A stretch of DNA of 64,000 nucleotides from Streptomyces sp. BK340 (GTDB lineage Bacteria > Actinomycetota > Actinomycetes > Streptomycetales > Streptomycetaceae). Below, piece by piece: positions 14,831 through 23,354 of this stretch. A program made the translations under genes and the position numbers. Location: assembly GCF_007827595.1 (NCBI RefSeq), contig NZ_VISR01000015.1:62001-126000 (forward strand), given 5' to 3'. Numbering within the stretch: the first letter of the stretch is position 1; every line of letters starts with the position of its first letter. The notes below the pieces were generated by a model that ran no database searches, was not told where the DNA came from, and saw only the letters and a list, made by a program, of their open reading frames with translations.

Positions 14831-16879
14831 TCAGTCCTTGGCCGCGGACTCCTTCGGCCGCTCCGCCGCCGGACCACGCCGCACGGCACCCGGCGCGTTC
14901 CACTCCTGCCGCTTGCGGGCACGGAGCTTGGCCGCCTCGGAGGAGGCCAGCTGGTAGGGGACGGAGGTCACCATCACGCCGGGCGTGAACAGCAGGCGGC
15001 CCTTCAGGCGCAGGGCGCTCTGGTTGTGCAGCAGGTGCTCGTACCAGTGACCGACCACGTACTCCGGGATGATCACGGAGACCGCATCGCGCGGGGACTC
15101 CTTGCGCAGGCCCTTGACGTACTCGATGATCGGCCGCGTGATCTCGCGGTACGGCGAGTCGAGGACCTTCAGCGGTACGTCGATGCCCCGCCGCTCCCAC
15201 TCCTCCTGCAGCGCCTTGGTCTCCGCCGGGTCGACGTTGACGGTGAGCGCCTCCAGGGTGTCCGAGCGCATCAGCTTGGCATAGGCCATGGCGCGCAGGG
15301 TGGGGCGGTGGATCTTGGAGATGAGGACGACCGAGTGGACGCGGGAGGGGCGGACACTGTCGTCGCTGGGGCCCTCGGGGGCCGCGATCTCGTCGGCGAC
15401 GCGGTCGTAGTGCTTCCGGATCGCGGTCATCGTCGCGTAGAAGATGCACATGCCGAGCAGGGCCACCCAGGCGCCGTGCGTGAACTTCGTGACCAGGACG
15501 ACGACCAGCACCAGGCCGGTGAAGAAGGCGCCGAACGTGTTGATCGCGCGGGAGCGGACCATGTGGCGGCGCTTGGCCTGGTCGCGCTCCGTCGCCAGGT
15601 GGCGGTTCCAGTGCTTGACCATGCCGGTCTGGCTGAGCGTGAAGGACACGAACACACCGACGATGTACAGCTGGATCAGGCGTGTGGAGTCGGCGCCGTA
15701 GATGACGGTGAGCAGGGCCGCCGCACCGGCGAGCAGCACGATGCCGTTGGAGAAGGCGAGGCGGTCGCCGCGGGTGTGCAGCTGGCGCGGCAGGTAGCGG
15801 TCCTGGGCGAGGATCGAGCCGAGCAGCGGGAAGCCGTTGTACGCCGTGTTGGCCGCCAGGAACAGGACCAGGGCGGTGGCCGCCGCGAGCACGATGAACA
15901 GGAAGCTGCCCTTGCCGAACACCGCCTCGGCGACCTGGGAGATCACCGGGTTCTGGACGTAGTGCGAGCCGAGCGCGACGCCGTTGTGGATCAGGTCGGT
16001 GGCCGGGTTCTCGGCCATGCGGACCTTGGTCACCATGGCGAGGGCGATGATGCCGCAGAACATGGTCACGGCCAGCAGACCCATCATCGCCAGCGTGGTC
16101 GCCGCGTTCTTCGACTTGGGCTTGCGGAAGGCCGGGACGCCGTTGGAGATGGCCTCCACGCCGGTGAGCGCGGCACAGCCGGAGGAGAAGGCGCGCAGCA
16201 GCAGGAAGACGAGGGCGAAGCCCGCAAGGCCCTGGTGTTCGGCCTTGATGTGGTAGTCGGCGGTGGGCGCCCGCATGGTGTCGCCGAGGACCAGGCCCCG
16301 GAACGCGCCCCACGCGATCATGATGAAGACACCGCCGACGAAGACGTACGTCGGGATCGCGAAGAGCTTGCCCGACTCCTTCACGCCGCGCAGGTTCATC
16401 AGCGTCAGCAGGACGATCACGGCGACGGCGCAGAGCACCTTGTGCTGCACCACGAAGGGGACCGCCGAGCCGAGGTTCTCGATGCCGGAGGCGATCGAGA
16501 CGGCGACGGTCAGGACGTAGTCGACGAGGAGCGCGCTCGCGACGGTGAGGCCTGCCCTGGGGCCCAGGTTGGTGGTGGCGACCTCGTAGTCACCACCGCC
16601 GCTCGGGTAGGCATGGACGTTCTGCCGGTACGAGGCGACGACCGTGAACATCAGCACGACGACCGCGACCGCGATCCAGGGGCTGAAGTGGTAGGCCGAC
16701 ACGCCCGCGATGGACAGGACCAGCAGGACCTCCCCCGGCGCGTAGGCGACGGAGGACAGCGGGTCGGAGGCGAAGACGGGGAGTGCGATGCGCTTCGGCA
16801 GGAGCGTTTCGCCCAGCCGGTCACTGCGCAGTGCGCGCCCGATCAGGATCCGTTTGGGCACGTCGGTCAGTTTGGACAC
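14831..16879 (-). CDS. APC-superfamily amino acid permease
   Basis: The 682-aa inner-membrane protein has about twelve hydrophobic segments in residues 40-500 followed by a soluble C-terminal part of about 150 residues (PSRVHSVVLISKIHRPTL onward). The first helix begins with FASDPLSSVAYAPGE, typical of the APC/KUP-like transporters found next to TrkA genes in actinobacteria. GTG at 16879 gives the start MSKLTDVPKR that I expect for this family. The in-frame ATG at 17023 would add 48 residues without hydrophobic or homologous features. It lies 163 nt upstream of the RNA methyltransferase on the same strand and is divergent from the TrkA operon. Potassium or amino acid transport are both plausible. 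Confidence 0.85.
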   Translation of the reverse strand: MSKLTDVPKRILIGRALRSDRLGETLLPKRIALPVFASDPLSSVAYAPGEVLLVLSIAGVSAYHFSPWIAVAVVVLMFTVVASYRQNVHAYPSGGGDYEVATTNLGPRAGLTVASALLVDYVLTVAVSIASGIENLGSAVPFVVQHKVLCAVAVIVLLTLMNLRGVKESGKLFAIPTYVFVGGVFIMIAWGAFRGLVLGDTMRAPTADYHIKAEHQGLAGFALVFLLLRAFSSGCAALTGVEAISNGVPAFRKPKSKNAATTLAMMGLLAVTMFCGIIALAMVTKVRMAENPATDLIHNGVALGSHYVQNPVISQVAEAVFGKGSFLFIVLAAATALVLFLAANTAYNGFPLLGSILAQDRYLPRQLHTRGDRLAFSNGIVLLAGAAALLTVIYGADSTRLIQLYIVGVFVSFTLSQTGMVKHWNRHLATERDQAKRRHMVRSRAINTFGAFFTGLVLVVVLVTKFTHGAWVALLGMCIFYATMTAIRKHYDRVADEIAAPEGPSDDSVRPSRVHSVVLISKIHRPTLRAMAYAKLMRSDTLEALTVNVDPAETKALQEEWERRGIDVPLKVLDSPYREITRPIIEYVKGLRKESPRDAVSVIIPEYVVGHWYEHLLHNQSALRLKGRLLFTPGVMVTSVPYQLASSEAAKLRARKRQEWNAPGAVRRGPAAERPKESAAKD

Positions 16880-17040
16880 GACAGAGGATGGTAGGCCTTC
16901 GAACAGGCAGCCGCCCACCCGGCATCCCGGTTCTGCCTCATGAGTGAAATCACGGGCGCACGGAACTGCGGATTCCGCGGTTCGCACACCCTCCGTGTCT
17001 AGATGGCAGACCCCGCCTGTCATCGCACTTCGGAGGTCCC

Positions 17041-17178
17041 ATGCCCGCGACCGCAGAGCTGATCGGGGCCACGGTCGCGCTGGCCGGCCTCGGAATCCTG
17101 ACCCTGTTCAGCGTGCGCAGCATCACTCGTCGCCGGCCACCCGCAGGTGAGCGGCGTGCGAGGGACGTCATCGGGTGA
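17041..17178 (+). CDS. Small membrane protein, 45 aa
   Basis: A short frame begins at ATG 17041 with an excellent GGAGG at 17031-17035. The product has one hydrophobic helix (LIGATVALAGLGILTLFSV) followed by the basic tail RSITRRRPP and so should sit in the membrane with the C-terminus inside. Codon use is streptomycete-like. It lies upstream of the TrkA pair on the same strand, 128 nt away, and divergent from the APC permease. I recognise no family. Its position suggests a small partner of the transporter or of potassium control; that is inference. Confidence 0.55.
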   Translation: MPATAELIGATVALAGLGILTLFSVRSITRRRPPAGERRARDVIG

Positions 17179-17305
17179 TCACGGAAGGTGATCGCGAGAA
17201 ACCCCGGCACAGGGGTGCCCGGCCCGAACCACTCGTGTGTAGCTTTGGGCGTCGGTCTGAGACCCTGATGCTGAGCAGTAACTTTTGGACACCGGAAGGA
17301 CGGTC

Positions 17306-17977
17306 GTGCACATCGTCATCATGGGCTGCGGAAGAGTGGGATCCGCTCTTGCCCAGACCCTGGAGCAACAGGGACACACGGTCGCCGTGATCGACCAGGA
17401 CCCCACCGCCTTCCGCCGGCTGGGCCCCGGGTTCGGTGGCCGCCGGGTCACCGGGGTCGGGTTCGACCAGGACACCCTGCGCGAGGCGGGCATCGAGGAG
17501 GCCGGCGCCTTCGCCGCCGTCTCCAGCGGCGACAACTCCAACATCATCTCCGCGCGCGTGGCCCGCGAGATGTTCGGTGTGGAGAACGTGGCCGCCCGTA
17601 TCTACGACCCGCGCCGTGCCGAGGTCTACCAGCGCCTGGGCATCCCCACCGTGGCCACGGTCCGCTGGACGGCCGACCAGATGCTGCGCCGCCTGCTGCC
17701 CTCGGGTGCCGAGCCGCTGTGGCGCGACCCCACCGGCGGCGTCCAGCTCGCCGAGGTGCACGCCTCCCCGAAGTGGGTGGGCCACAAGATCAGCAAGCTG
17801 CAGGAGGAGACGGGCGTCCGCGTGGCGTTCCTGACCCGCCTGGGCGAGGCCATCCTGCCCACCTCGCAGACGGTGCTGCAGGAGGGCGACCTCGTCCACG
17901 TGATGATGCGGGCGGACGACGTCGACAAGGTCGAAGCGGCATTCGCCGCGGGCCCGGAAGAGGAGGGCGGTCACTGA
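17306..17977 (+). CDS. TrkA-family potassium uptake regulatory protein (RCK), first
   Basis: The 223-aa cytoplasmic protein has an N-terminal RCK NAD-binding Rossmann domain (MHIVIMGCGRVGSALA, glycine motif at 7-12; acidic end of strand two in VIDQDP) and a C-terminal TrkA-C domain (about 140-215, EGDLVHVMM). It should bind nucleotides and gate a membrane transporter. GTG at 17306 follows GGAAGGA at 5-6 nt and gives the standard family start. Its TGA overlaps the ATG of the next gene by one base (TGATGA), so the two are translationally coupled and probably form a heteromeric ring. The likely partner is the divergent APC-type permease. Confidence 0.85.
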   Translation: MHIVIMGCGRVGSALAQTLEQQGHTVAVIDQDPTAFRRLGPGFGGRRVTGVGFDQDTLREAGIEEAGAFAAVSSGDNSNIISARVAREMFGVENVAARIYDPRRAEVYQRLGIPTVATVRWTADQMLRRLLPSGAEPLWRDPTGGVQLAEVHASPKWVGHKISKLQEETGVRVAFLTRLGEAILPTSQTVLQEGDLVHVMMRADDVDKVEAAFAAGPEEEGGH

Positions 17978-18645
17978 TGAGGGTCGCCATTGCCGGAGCC
18001 GGCGCCGTCGGCCGCTCGATCGCGGGCGAGCTGCTGGAGAACGGCCACGAGATCCTGCTCATCGACAAGGCACCGACCGCCATCTCGGTGGAGCGGGTGC
18101 CGCAGGCGGAGTGGCTGCTGGCCGACGCCTGTGAGATCACGTCGCTGGACGAGGCGGCGCTGCAGCGCTGCAACGTCGTGATCGCCGCGACCGGCGACGA
18201 CAAGGTCAACCTGGTCGTCTCGCTGCTCGCGAAGACGGAGTACGGCGTTCCGCGCGTCGTCGCCCGGGTGAACAACCCCAAGAACGAGTGGCTGTTCAAC
18301 GAGGCCTGGGGCGTCGACGTGGCCGTGTCCACGCCGCGCCTGATGTCCGCCCTGGTCGAGGAGGCGGTGAGCGTCGGCGACCTGGTCCGCCTGCTCCGCT
18401 TCAGCCACGGCGACGCCAACCTCGTCGAGCTGACCCTGCCGGAGGAGTCGGCCCTGGCCGGCACCCAGGTCGGCGACGTGGAGTGGCCGCAGGACACCTC
18501 CCTGGTCACGATCATCCGCGGCAACCGCGTTCTGACCCCGTCCAAGGAGGACTCCCTGGAGCCGGGCGACGAACTCCTCTTCGTGGCCGCGCAGGCCCGG
18601 GAGGAGCAGCTGGAGGAGCTGCTGTCGGTGCGGCGCGAGAGCTGA
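17977..18645 (+). CDS. TrkA-family potassium uptake regulatory protein (RCK), second
   Basis: The 222-aa protein is a paralogue of the gene before it. MRVAIAGAGAVGRSIA gives the Rossmann motif at 7-12, LLIDKAP the acidic residue of the second strand, and EPGDELLFVA lies in the C-terminal TrkA-C domain. Its start is set by the one-base overlap with the preceding stop. A strong terminator hairpin follows the stop, closing the two-gene operon. Two RCK proteins in tandem are common in actinobacteria. Confidence 0.88.
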   Translation: MRVAIAGAGAVGRSIAGELLENGHEILLIDKAPTAISVERVPQAEWLLADACEITSLDEAALQRCNVVIAATGDDKVNLVVSLLAKTEYGVPRVVARVNNPKNEWLFNEAWGVDVAVSTPRLMSALVEEAVSVGDLVRLLRFSHGDANLVELTLPEESALAGTQVGDVEWPQDTSLVTIIRGNRVLTPSKEDSLEPGDELLFVAAQAREEQLEELLSVRRES

Positions 18646-18650
18646 ACCCA

Positions 18651-18690
18651 CGAGAGAGGGCGCCCTGGGTCTCCAGGGCGCCCTCTCTCG
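18651..18690. terminator. Bidirectional terminator hairpin
   Basis: The arms CGAGAGAGGGCGCCCTGG and CCAGGGCGCCCTCTCTCG are perfectly complementary over 18 bp with a 4-nt loop. It sits between the convergent trkA pair and the DUF3159 gene and can serve both. Confidence 0.85.
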
Positions 18691-18715
18691 TCGTACGAAG
18701 GCCGGTCGGCCGCGG

Positions 18716-19483
18716 CTACGCGTCCCGGCGGTGCCGTCCGCCGGTGGGCTCGCCGCCCTCGGCGGCGAGCGCGGCCTTGCGCTCCTCCTCGGCCTTCTCC
18801 TCCGCCTCCATCTCCGCGAACACGTCGATCGGCGCGGGCGCCTTCGCGAGGAAGACCCAGGTGAGCCAGACCGCCAGCAGGAACGGCGGGATCTTCAGGG
18901 CGACCAGCACCCAGCCGAGCTGGGCGGTGTTGGCCCACCAGTACAGCGGGAAGAGGATCGCGCACTTGGCGAGCAGGATCAGACCCCAGGCCCAACTGGC
19001 CTTCGCATAGGCCTTCTTGCGGCCGGGGTTGCGGGTGCGCCAGGAGAGGTTCTCCTTGAAGACCGGGCCGAGGATGAGACCGATCAGGGGGACACCGGCC
19101 AGGGTCGTGATGATGTAGGCCAGCGCCAGGCCCAGCGTGTAGAGCATGCCGGGGAGGTAGAAGTCCTTGGCGTTGCCCGTGAACATCGCGAACAGCACGC
19201 CGAAGGCCACGCCGAAGACACCGCTGAAGGCGTGCTTGACGGTGTCCTTGCGCACCAGCCGGACCACGACCAGCACCAGGGACACGGCCAGCGCGGCGAT
19301 CGCCGCGCTGTGCAGGTCCTTGTTGACCGTGAAGATCGCGACGAAGAGGAGACCGGGCACGACCGTCTCGACCATGCCTCGGACACCGCCGAACGCCTCG
19401 AACAGCGCGGCCTCGGTGACCGCGCGGGCATCGTCCGACCGAGTCTGTTCGGTGTCTTCGGTCGGCTTGTCGAGGGACGTCAC
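18716..19483 (-). CDS. DUF3159 membrane protein
   Basis: The 255-aa protein has five to six hydrophobic segments between residues about 40 and 215 and an Ala/Glu-rich charged tail (EMEAEEKAEEERKAAL). EAFGGVRGMVETVVPGLLFV near 29-48 is the conserved opening of the DUF3159 family. The family is actinobacterial and has no established function. ATG at 19483 is the only sensible start. It is followed by no minus-strand gene and lies 3 nt downstream of the OB-fold gene, so the two form one operon, with kdpDE upstream. Confidence 0.8.
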   Translation of the reverse strand: MTSLDKPTEDTEQTRSDDARAVTEAALFEAFGGVRGMVETVVPGLLFVAIFTVNKDLHSAAIAALAVSLVLVVVRLVRKDTVKHAFSGVFGVAFGVLFAMFTGNAKDFYLPGMLYTLGLALAYIITTLAGVPLIGLILGPVFKENLSWRTRNPGRKKAYAKASWAWGLILLAKCAILFPLYWWANTAQLGWVLVALKIPPFLLAVWLTWVFLAKAPAPIDVFAEMEAEEKAEEERKAALAAEGGEPTGGRHRRDA

Positions 19484-19486
19484 CGG

Positions 19487-19885
19487 CTACTCCCGTCCGA
19501 GGGGTCGCAGTTCGTATTTGGGGTTGAACAGCACCCGGCGGCCCCGGCTCATGGAGATCCGGCCCGATGCGATCAGCTTGCGCCCCGGTTCTATGCCGAC
19601 GATGGAGCGCCTGCCGAGCCACACCACGTCCAGCGCGGCCGAGCCGTCGAACAGCTCGGCCTCCAGGGCGGGGACCCCGGCGCGCGGCCGGAGGGTGACC
19701 GTGCGCAAGGTACCAGTTACGGTGACGATCTGGCGGTCCAGGCAGTCACCGATCCGGGTGCATCCCGCGGTCTCGGCGTCTTCCCGCAGCTCCTCGGACT
19801 CCAGGTCCTCCTGGGAGGTGGAGAGCCGGTCGAGCATCCGCCGGAACCGGCCGGCCGGCTTCTGGGAACGGGGAACAGCAGTCAT
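19487..19885 (-). CDS. OB-fold nucleic-acid-binding protein
   Basis: The 132-aa protein has an acidic N-terminal helix region (STSQEDLESEELRED) and an OB-fold core: RQIVTVTGTLRTVTLRP, then ALEAELFDGSAALDVVWLGR and RKLIASGRIS. This is the tRNA_anti-codon type OB domain seen in RecG-like and DnaE-like proteins, here free-standing. ATG at 19885 fits; longer frames run into the kdpE region. It sits between kdpE and the DUF3159 gene. Its binding partner is unknown. Confidence 0.8.
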   Translation of the reverse strand: MTAVPRSQKPAGRFRRMLDRLSTSQEDLESEELREDAETAGCTRIGDCLDRQIVTVTGTLRTVTLRPRAGVPALEAELFDGSAALDVVWLGRRSIVGIEPGRKLIASGRISMSRGRRVLFNPKYELRPLGRE

Positions 19886-19927
19886 ATCTGAAGCGTACCG
19901 GGGCCCACCTACACCGCCGTAGCGCAG

Positions 19928-19972
19928 CTCACTTCTCGAACCGGGCGCCCTGCACCTCACTTCTCGAACCGG
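19928..19972. repeat. 17-bp direct repeat duplicating the kdpE 3' end
   Basis: CTCACTTCTCGAACCGG occurs at 19928-19944 and again at 19956-19972, a 28-nt period. The second copy encodes the last residues and stop of KdpE on the minus strand; the first is a duplicate of that end just downstream. Confidence 0.8.
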
Positions 19973-20676
19973 TACCCCATCCCCGGCTCCGTGATGAAGT
20001 GCTTCGGGTGCGACGGGTCCGTCTCCAGCTTCCTGCGCAGCTGGGCCATGTAGACGCGCAGGTAGTTGGTCTCCGTCCCGTACGACGGACCCCACACCTC
20101 CTGCAGCAGCTGTTTCTGGCTGACCAGGCGGCCGCTGTTGCGGACCAGTACCTCCAGCAGATGCCACTCGGTCGGGGTGAGCCGGACGTCCTTGCCCGCG
20201 CGGTTGACCTTCTTCGCGGCCAGGTCGACGGTGAAGCCCTCGGTCTCCACGGTCGTCAGGTCGTCCTCGCCCGGCCCGACCGGCTCGGCCCGGCGTACGG
20301 CGGCCCGCAGCCGGGCCAGCAGCTCGTCCATGCCGAAGGGCTTGGTGACGTAGTCGTCGGCGCCCGCGTCCAGCGCCTCGACCTTCTCGTCCGAGGAGTG
20401 ACGGGCGGACAGGACCAGGATCGGGACACGGGTCCAGCCGCGCAGCCCCTTGATCACCTCGACGCCGTCCATGTCCGGCAGGCCCAGGTCGAGAACGACC
20501 ACGTCGGGGTGGCGGGACGCGGCGAGTTCGAGGGCGGTCCTGCCGTCGGGAGCCGCGTCGACCTCGTACTTGCGCGCCTTGAGGTTGATCACGAGCGCAC
20601 GCACGATCTGCGGCTCGTCGTCGACCACGAGCACCCTCGTGGGGGTCTGGGGGGTCCCCCCAGTGGGGCTCAGCAT
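19957..20676 (-). CDS. kdpE: KdpE-like response regulator, OmpR family
   Basis: The 239-aa protein has a receiver domain (acidic pair in VVDDEPQ, phosphoacceptor Asp63 in VVVLDLGLPDMDG, Lys in VTKPFG) and a winged-helix DNA-binding domain (LTPTEWHLLEVLV to LRRKLE). ATG at 20676 lies inside the end of kdpD, a 7-nt overlap, so the pair is coupled. KdpE in other bacteria switches on kdpFABC under potassium limitation or osmotic stress. Those transporter genes are not next to it here. The extra N-terminal stretch MLSPTGGTPQTP before the receiver is unusual but may be real. Confidence 0.88.
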   Translation of the reverse strand: MLSPTGGTPQTPTRVLVVDDEPQIVRALVINLKARKYEVDAAPDGRTALELAASRHPDVVVLDLGLPDMDGVEVIKGLRGWTRVPILVLSARHSSDEKVEALDAGADDYVTKPFGMDELLARLRAAVRRAEPVGPGEDDLTTVETEGFTVDLAAKKVNRAGKDVRLTPTEWHLLEVLVRNSGRLVSQKQLLQEVWGPSYGTETNYLRVYMAQLRRKLETDPSHPKHFITEPGMGYRFEK

Positions 20677-23228
20677 TGGGTCTGCCTCTCTGGTTCTGTG
20701 CTGGACTCCCCGACGGGGAGGGGCTCGGGACGCGATCCTGCCGCACGGAGGCAGAGCACCATCGTGAGCCCGCCGCCCGGCGTGTCCTCGGCGTTCAGGG
20801 TGCCGCCCATGGCCTCGGCGAAGCCGCGCGCGACCGCGAGGCCGAGGCCGACCCCGGCGCCGCGCGGGGCGTCGCCGTAGCGCTGGAAGGGCTCGAAGAT
20901 ACGGTCCTTCGCCTCGTCCGGGACCCCGGGCCCGCGGTCCACGACACGCACCTCGACACGGTCGACTATGGCGCTGGCGGACACCAGGACGCGCTGTCCC
21001 GGCGGGCTGTACTTGACGGCGTTCTCCACCAGGTTGGCCACGGACCGCTCCAGCAGGCCGGGGTCGACGGCGACCATGGGCAGCGTCTCGGGGATGTCCA
21101 GCTCGACGCTGTCCTCGGGTACGCCGCCCAGCGCCATCGGGACCACCTCGTCCACGTCGATCTCGCGGATGAGCGGGGTGACGGTGCCGGTCTGCAGCCG
21201 CGACATGTCGAGCAGGTTGCCCACGAGGTGGTCGAGCCGGTCGGCGCCCTCCTCGATGCCTTCCAGCAGCTCCGCCCGGTCCTCCTCGGACCAGGCCACG
21301 TCGTCGGAGCGCAGCGAGGAGACGGCGGCCTTGATCGCGGCGAGCGGGGTGCGCAGGTCGTGGCTGACGGCGGCCAGCAGGGCGGTGCGGATGCGGTTGC
21401 CCTCGGCGAGCGCCCTGGCCTGGTCGGCCTCCTCCTGGAGGCGCCGGCGGTCCAGCACCACGACGGCCTGCGCGGCGAACGCGGCGAGCACCCGGCGGTC
21501 CTCGGCGGGCAGCACCCGGCCGGTCAGGGCGAGCGCCATGTGGTCGCCGATCGGCATGTCGACGTCGGCGTCCTCGGGCCGTTCCAGGGCGGGCCCGAAT
21601 CCGGCGCTGCCCGCGCAGCTCCACGGCTCGACGTCGCTCTCGCGTTCCAGCAGGGCGGCCGACTCCATGCCGAAGGTCTCGCGGACCCGCTCCAGCAGCT
21701 CCTCCAGGCCCGTCTCGCCGCGCAGCACGTTGCCGGCGAGGAAGGAGAGGATCTCGGACTCCGCCCGCAGCCGGGCGGCCTGGTGGGTGCGCCGGGCGGC
21801 GAGGTCCACCACCGAGGCGACCGACACGGCGACCCCGAAGAAGATCGCGATGGCGACGATGTTCTTGGGGTCGGCGATGGTCAGCCGGTGCAGGGGCGGG
21901 GTGTAGAAGTAGTTCAGGAGCAGCGAACCGAAGGCCGCCGAGGCCAGGGCGGGCAGCAGGCCGCCGAGCAGGGCCGCGGCGACGGTCAGGGCCAGGAACA
22001 GCAGCATGTCGTTGGCGAGGCCGAGGTCGACGGTGTTCAGCAGCACGGCCATGATCGCCGGGCCCGCCAGGCCCACCACCCAGCCCGAGATGATCCTGGC
22101 CCGGCCCAGCCGCGCACCCCGGGCGACGGGCAGTCCGCGGCCCTTGGCGACCTCCTCGTGGGTGACGATGTGGACGTCGAGATCGGGGCCGGACTCCCGG
22201 GCGACCGTGGCGCCGACGCCGGGCCCGAAGACGTACTGCCAGGCCTTGCGGCGCGAGGAGCCGAGCACGATCTGGGTGGCGTTGACACCGCGCGCGAAGT
22301 CCAGCAGCGCGGCCGGTATGTCGTCGCCCACCACGTGGTGGAAGGTGCCGCCCAGATCCTCCACCAGGGTGCGCTGGACGGCCAGCTCCTTCGGGGAGGC
22401 CGAGGTCAGGCCGTCGCTGCGGGCTATGTAGACGGCCATCACCTCGCCGCCTGCGCCCTTCTCCGCCAGCCTGGCCGCGCGCCGGATCAGGGTGCGCCCC
22501 TCGGGGCCGCCGGTGAGGCCGACCACGATCCGCTCGCGCGAACCCCAGATGGCCGAGACCCGGTGCTCGGTGCGGTACTCGGTCAGGTACTCGTCGACCC
22601 GGTCGGCGACCCACAGCAGCGCCAGCTCACGCAGGGCGGTGAGATTGCCGGGCCGGAAGTAGTTCGACAGGGCCGCGTCGACCTTGTCCGGCTTGTAGAT
22701 GTTCCCGTGCGCCATACGGCGGCGCAGCGCCTCCGGCGACATGTCGACCAGCTCGATCTGGCCGGCCCGCCGTACGACCTCGTCGGGCACCGTCTCCCGC
22801 TGCCGCACCCCCGTGATCGACTCCACCACGTCGCCGAGCGACTCCAGGTGCTGGATGTTCACGGTCGAGACCACGTCGATCCCCGCCGCGAGCAGCTCCT
22901 CGACGTCCTGCCAGCGCTTGGCGTTGCGGGAGCCGGGAACGTTGGTGTGGGCGAGTTCGTCCACGAGGGCGACGGCGGGGGCGCGGCGCAGCACCGCGTC
23001 GACGTCCATCTCACCGAAGGTGGCGCCCCGGTACTCCAGCTCCTTGCGCGGTATCTGCTCCAGGCCGTGCAGCATCACCTCGGTGCGCGGCCGGCCGTAG
23101 TGCTCGACGAACGCGACCACACAGTCGGTGCCCCGCTCCACCCGGCGGTGCGCCTCGGACAGCATGGCGTAGGTCTTGCCCACGCCCGGTGCCGCCCCGA
23201 GGTAGATCCGAAGCTTGCCGCGTGCCAT
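20670..23228 (-). CDS. kdpD: KdpD-like sensor histidine kinase
   Basis: The 852-aa protein has the full KdpD layout. Residues 1-220 are the KdpD N-terminal domain with Walker A GAAPGVGKT at 11-19 and DELAHTN. Residues about 240-370 are a universal-stress-protein-like domain. Four membrane helices follow at about 395-500 (LAGPAIMAVLLNTVDLGLA and on), then a GAF-like domain. The H-box SHDLRTPL is near 622, and N, G1 and G2 boxes (NLVENAVKYS, DRGPGVPD, GAGVGLGLAV) follow. ATG at 23228 begins MARGKLRIYLG; an earlier in-frame ATG at 23333 adds 35 residues without homology. It is coupled to kdpE. Potassium or turgor sensing is known for the family. Confidence 0.9.
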   Translation of the reverse strand: MARGKLRIYLGAAPGVGKTYAMLSEAHRRVERGTDCVVAFVEHYGRPRTEVMLHGLEQIPRKELEYRGATFGEMDVDAVLRRAPAVALVDELAHTNVPGSRNAKRWQDVEELLAAGIDVVSTVNIQHLESLGDVVESITGVRQRETVPDEVVRRAGQIELVDMSPEALRRRMAHGNIYKPDKVDAALSNYFRPGNLTALRELALLWVADRVDEYLTEYRTEHRVSAIWGSRERIVVGLTGGPEGRTLIRRAARLAEKGAGGEVMAVYIARSDGLTSASPKELAVQRTLVEDLGGTFHHVVGDDIPAALLDFARGVNATQIVLGSSRRKAWQYVFGPGVGATVARESGPDLDVHIVTHEEVAKGRGLPVARGARLGRARIISGWVVGLAGPAIMAVLLNTVDLGLANDMLLFLALTVAAALLGGLLPALASAAFGSLLLNYFYTPPLHRLTIADPKNIVAIAIFFGVAVSVASVVDLAARRTHQAARLRAESEILSFLAGNVLRGETGLEELLERVRETFGMESAALLERESDVEPWSCAGSAGFGPALERPEDADVDMPIGDHMALALTGRVLPAEDRRVLAAFAAQAVVVLDRRRLQEEADQARALAEGNRIRTALLAAVSHDLRTPLAAIKAAVSSLRSDDVAWSEEDRAELLEGIEEGADRLDHLVGNLLDMSRLQTGTVTPLIREIDVDEVVPMALGGVPEDSVELDIPETLPMVAVDPGLLERSVANLVENAVKYSPPGQRVLVSASAIVDRVEVRVVDRGPGVPDEAKDRIFEPFQRYGDAPRGAGVGLGLAVARGFAEAMGGTLNAEDTPGGGLTMVLCLRAAGSRPEPLPVGESSTEPERQTQC

Positions 23229-23354
23229 GGCCCCATTGTCTTCCGGTATCTGCTGCGTACGCAGCGTCGACCTTACGGCCAACGATGCGGACAAACGGGA
23301 CGATGGCCCGGTCAACAGGGGTCTTTGACGCAACTCTGATGGCGGCCGAGGCCG

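Noticed and set aside
20676..23339. 887-codon open frame on the plus strand
   Set aside because: It is antisense to kdpD, rich in Gly/Gln/Val/Arg in the usual GC-shadow way, and has no family pattern. The same holds for the long frames at 28412-30436 and 15026-16894.
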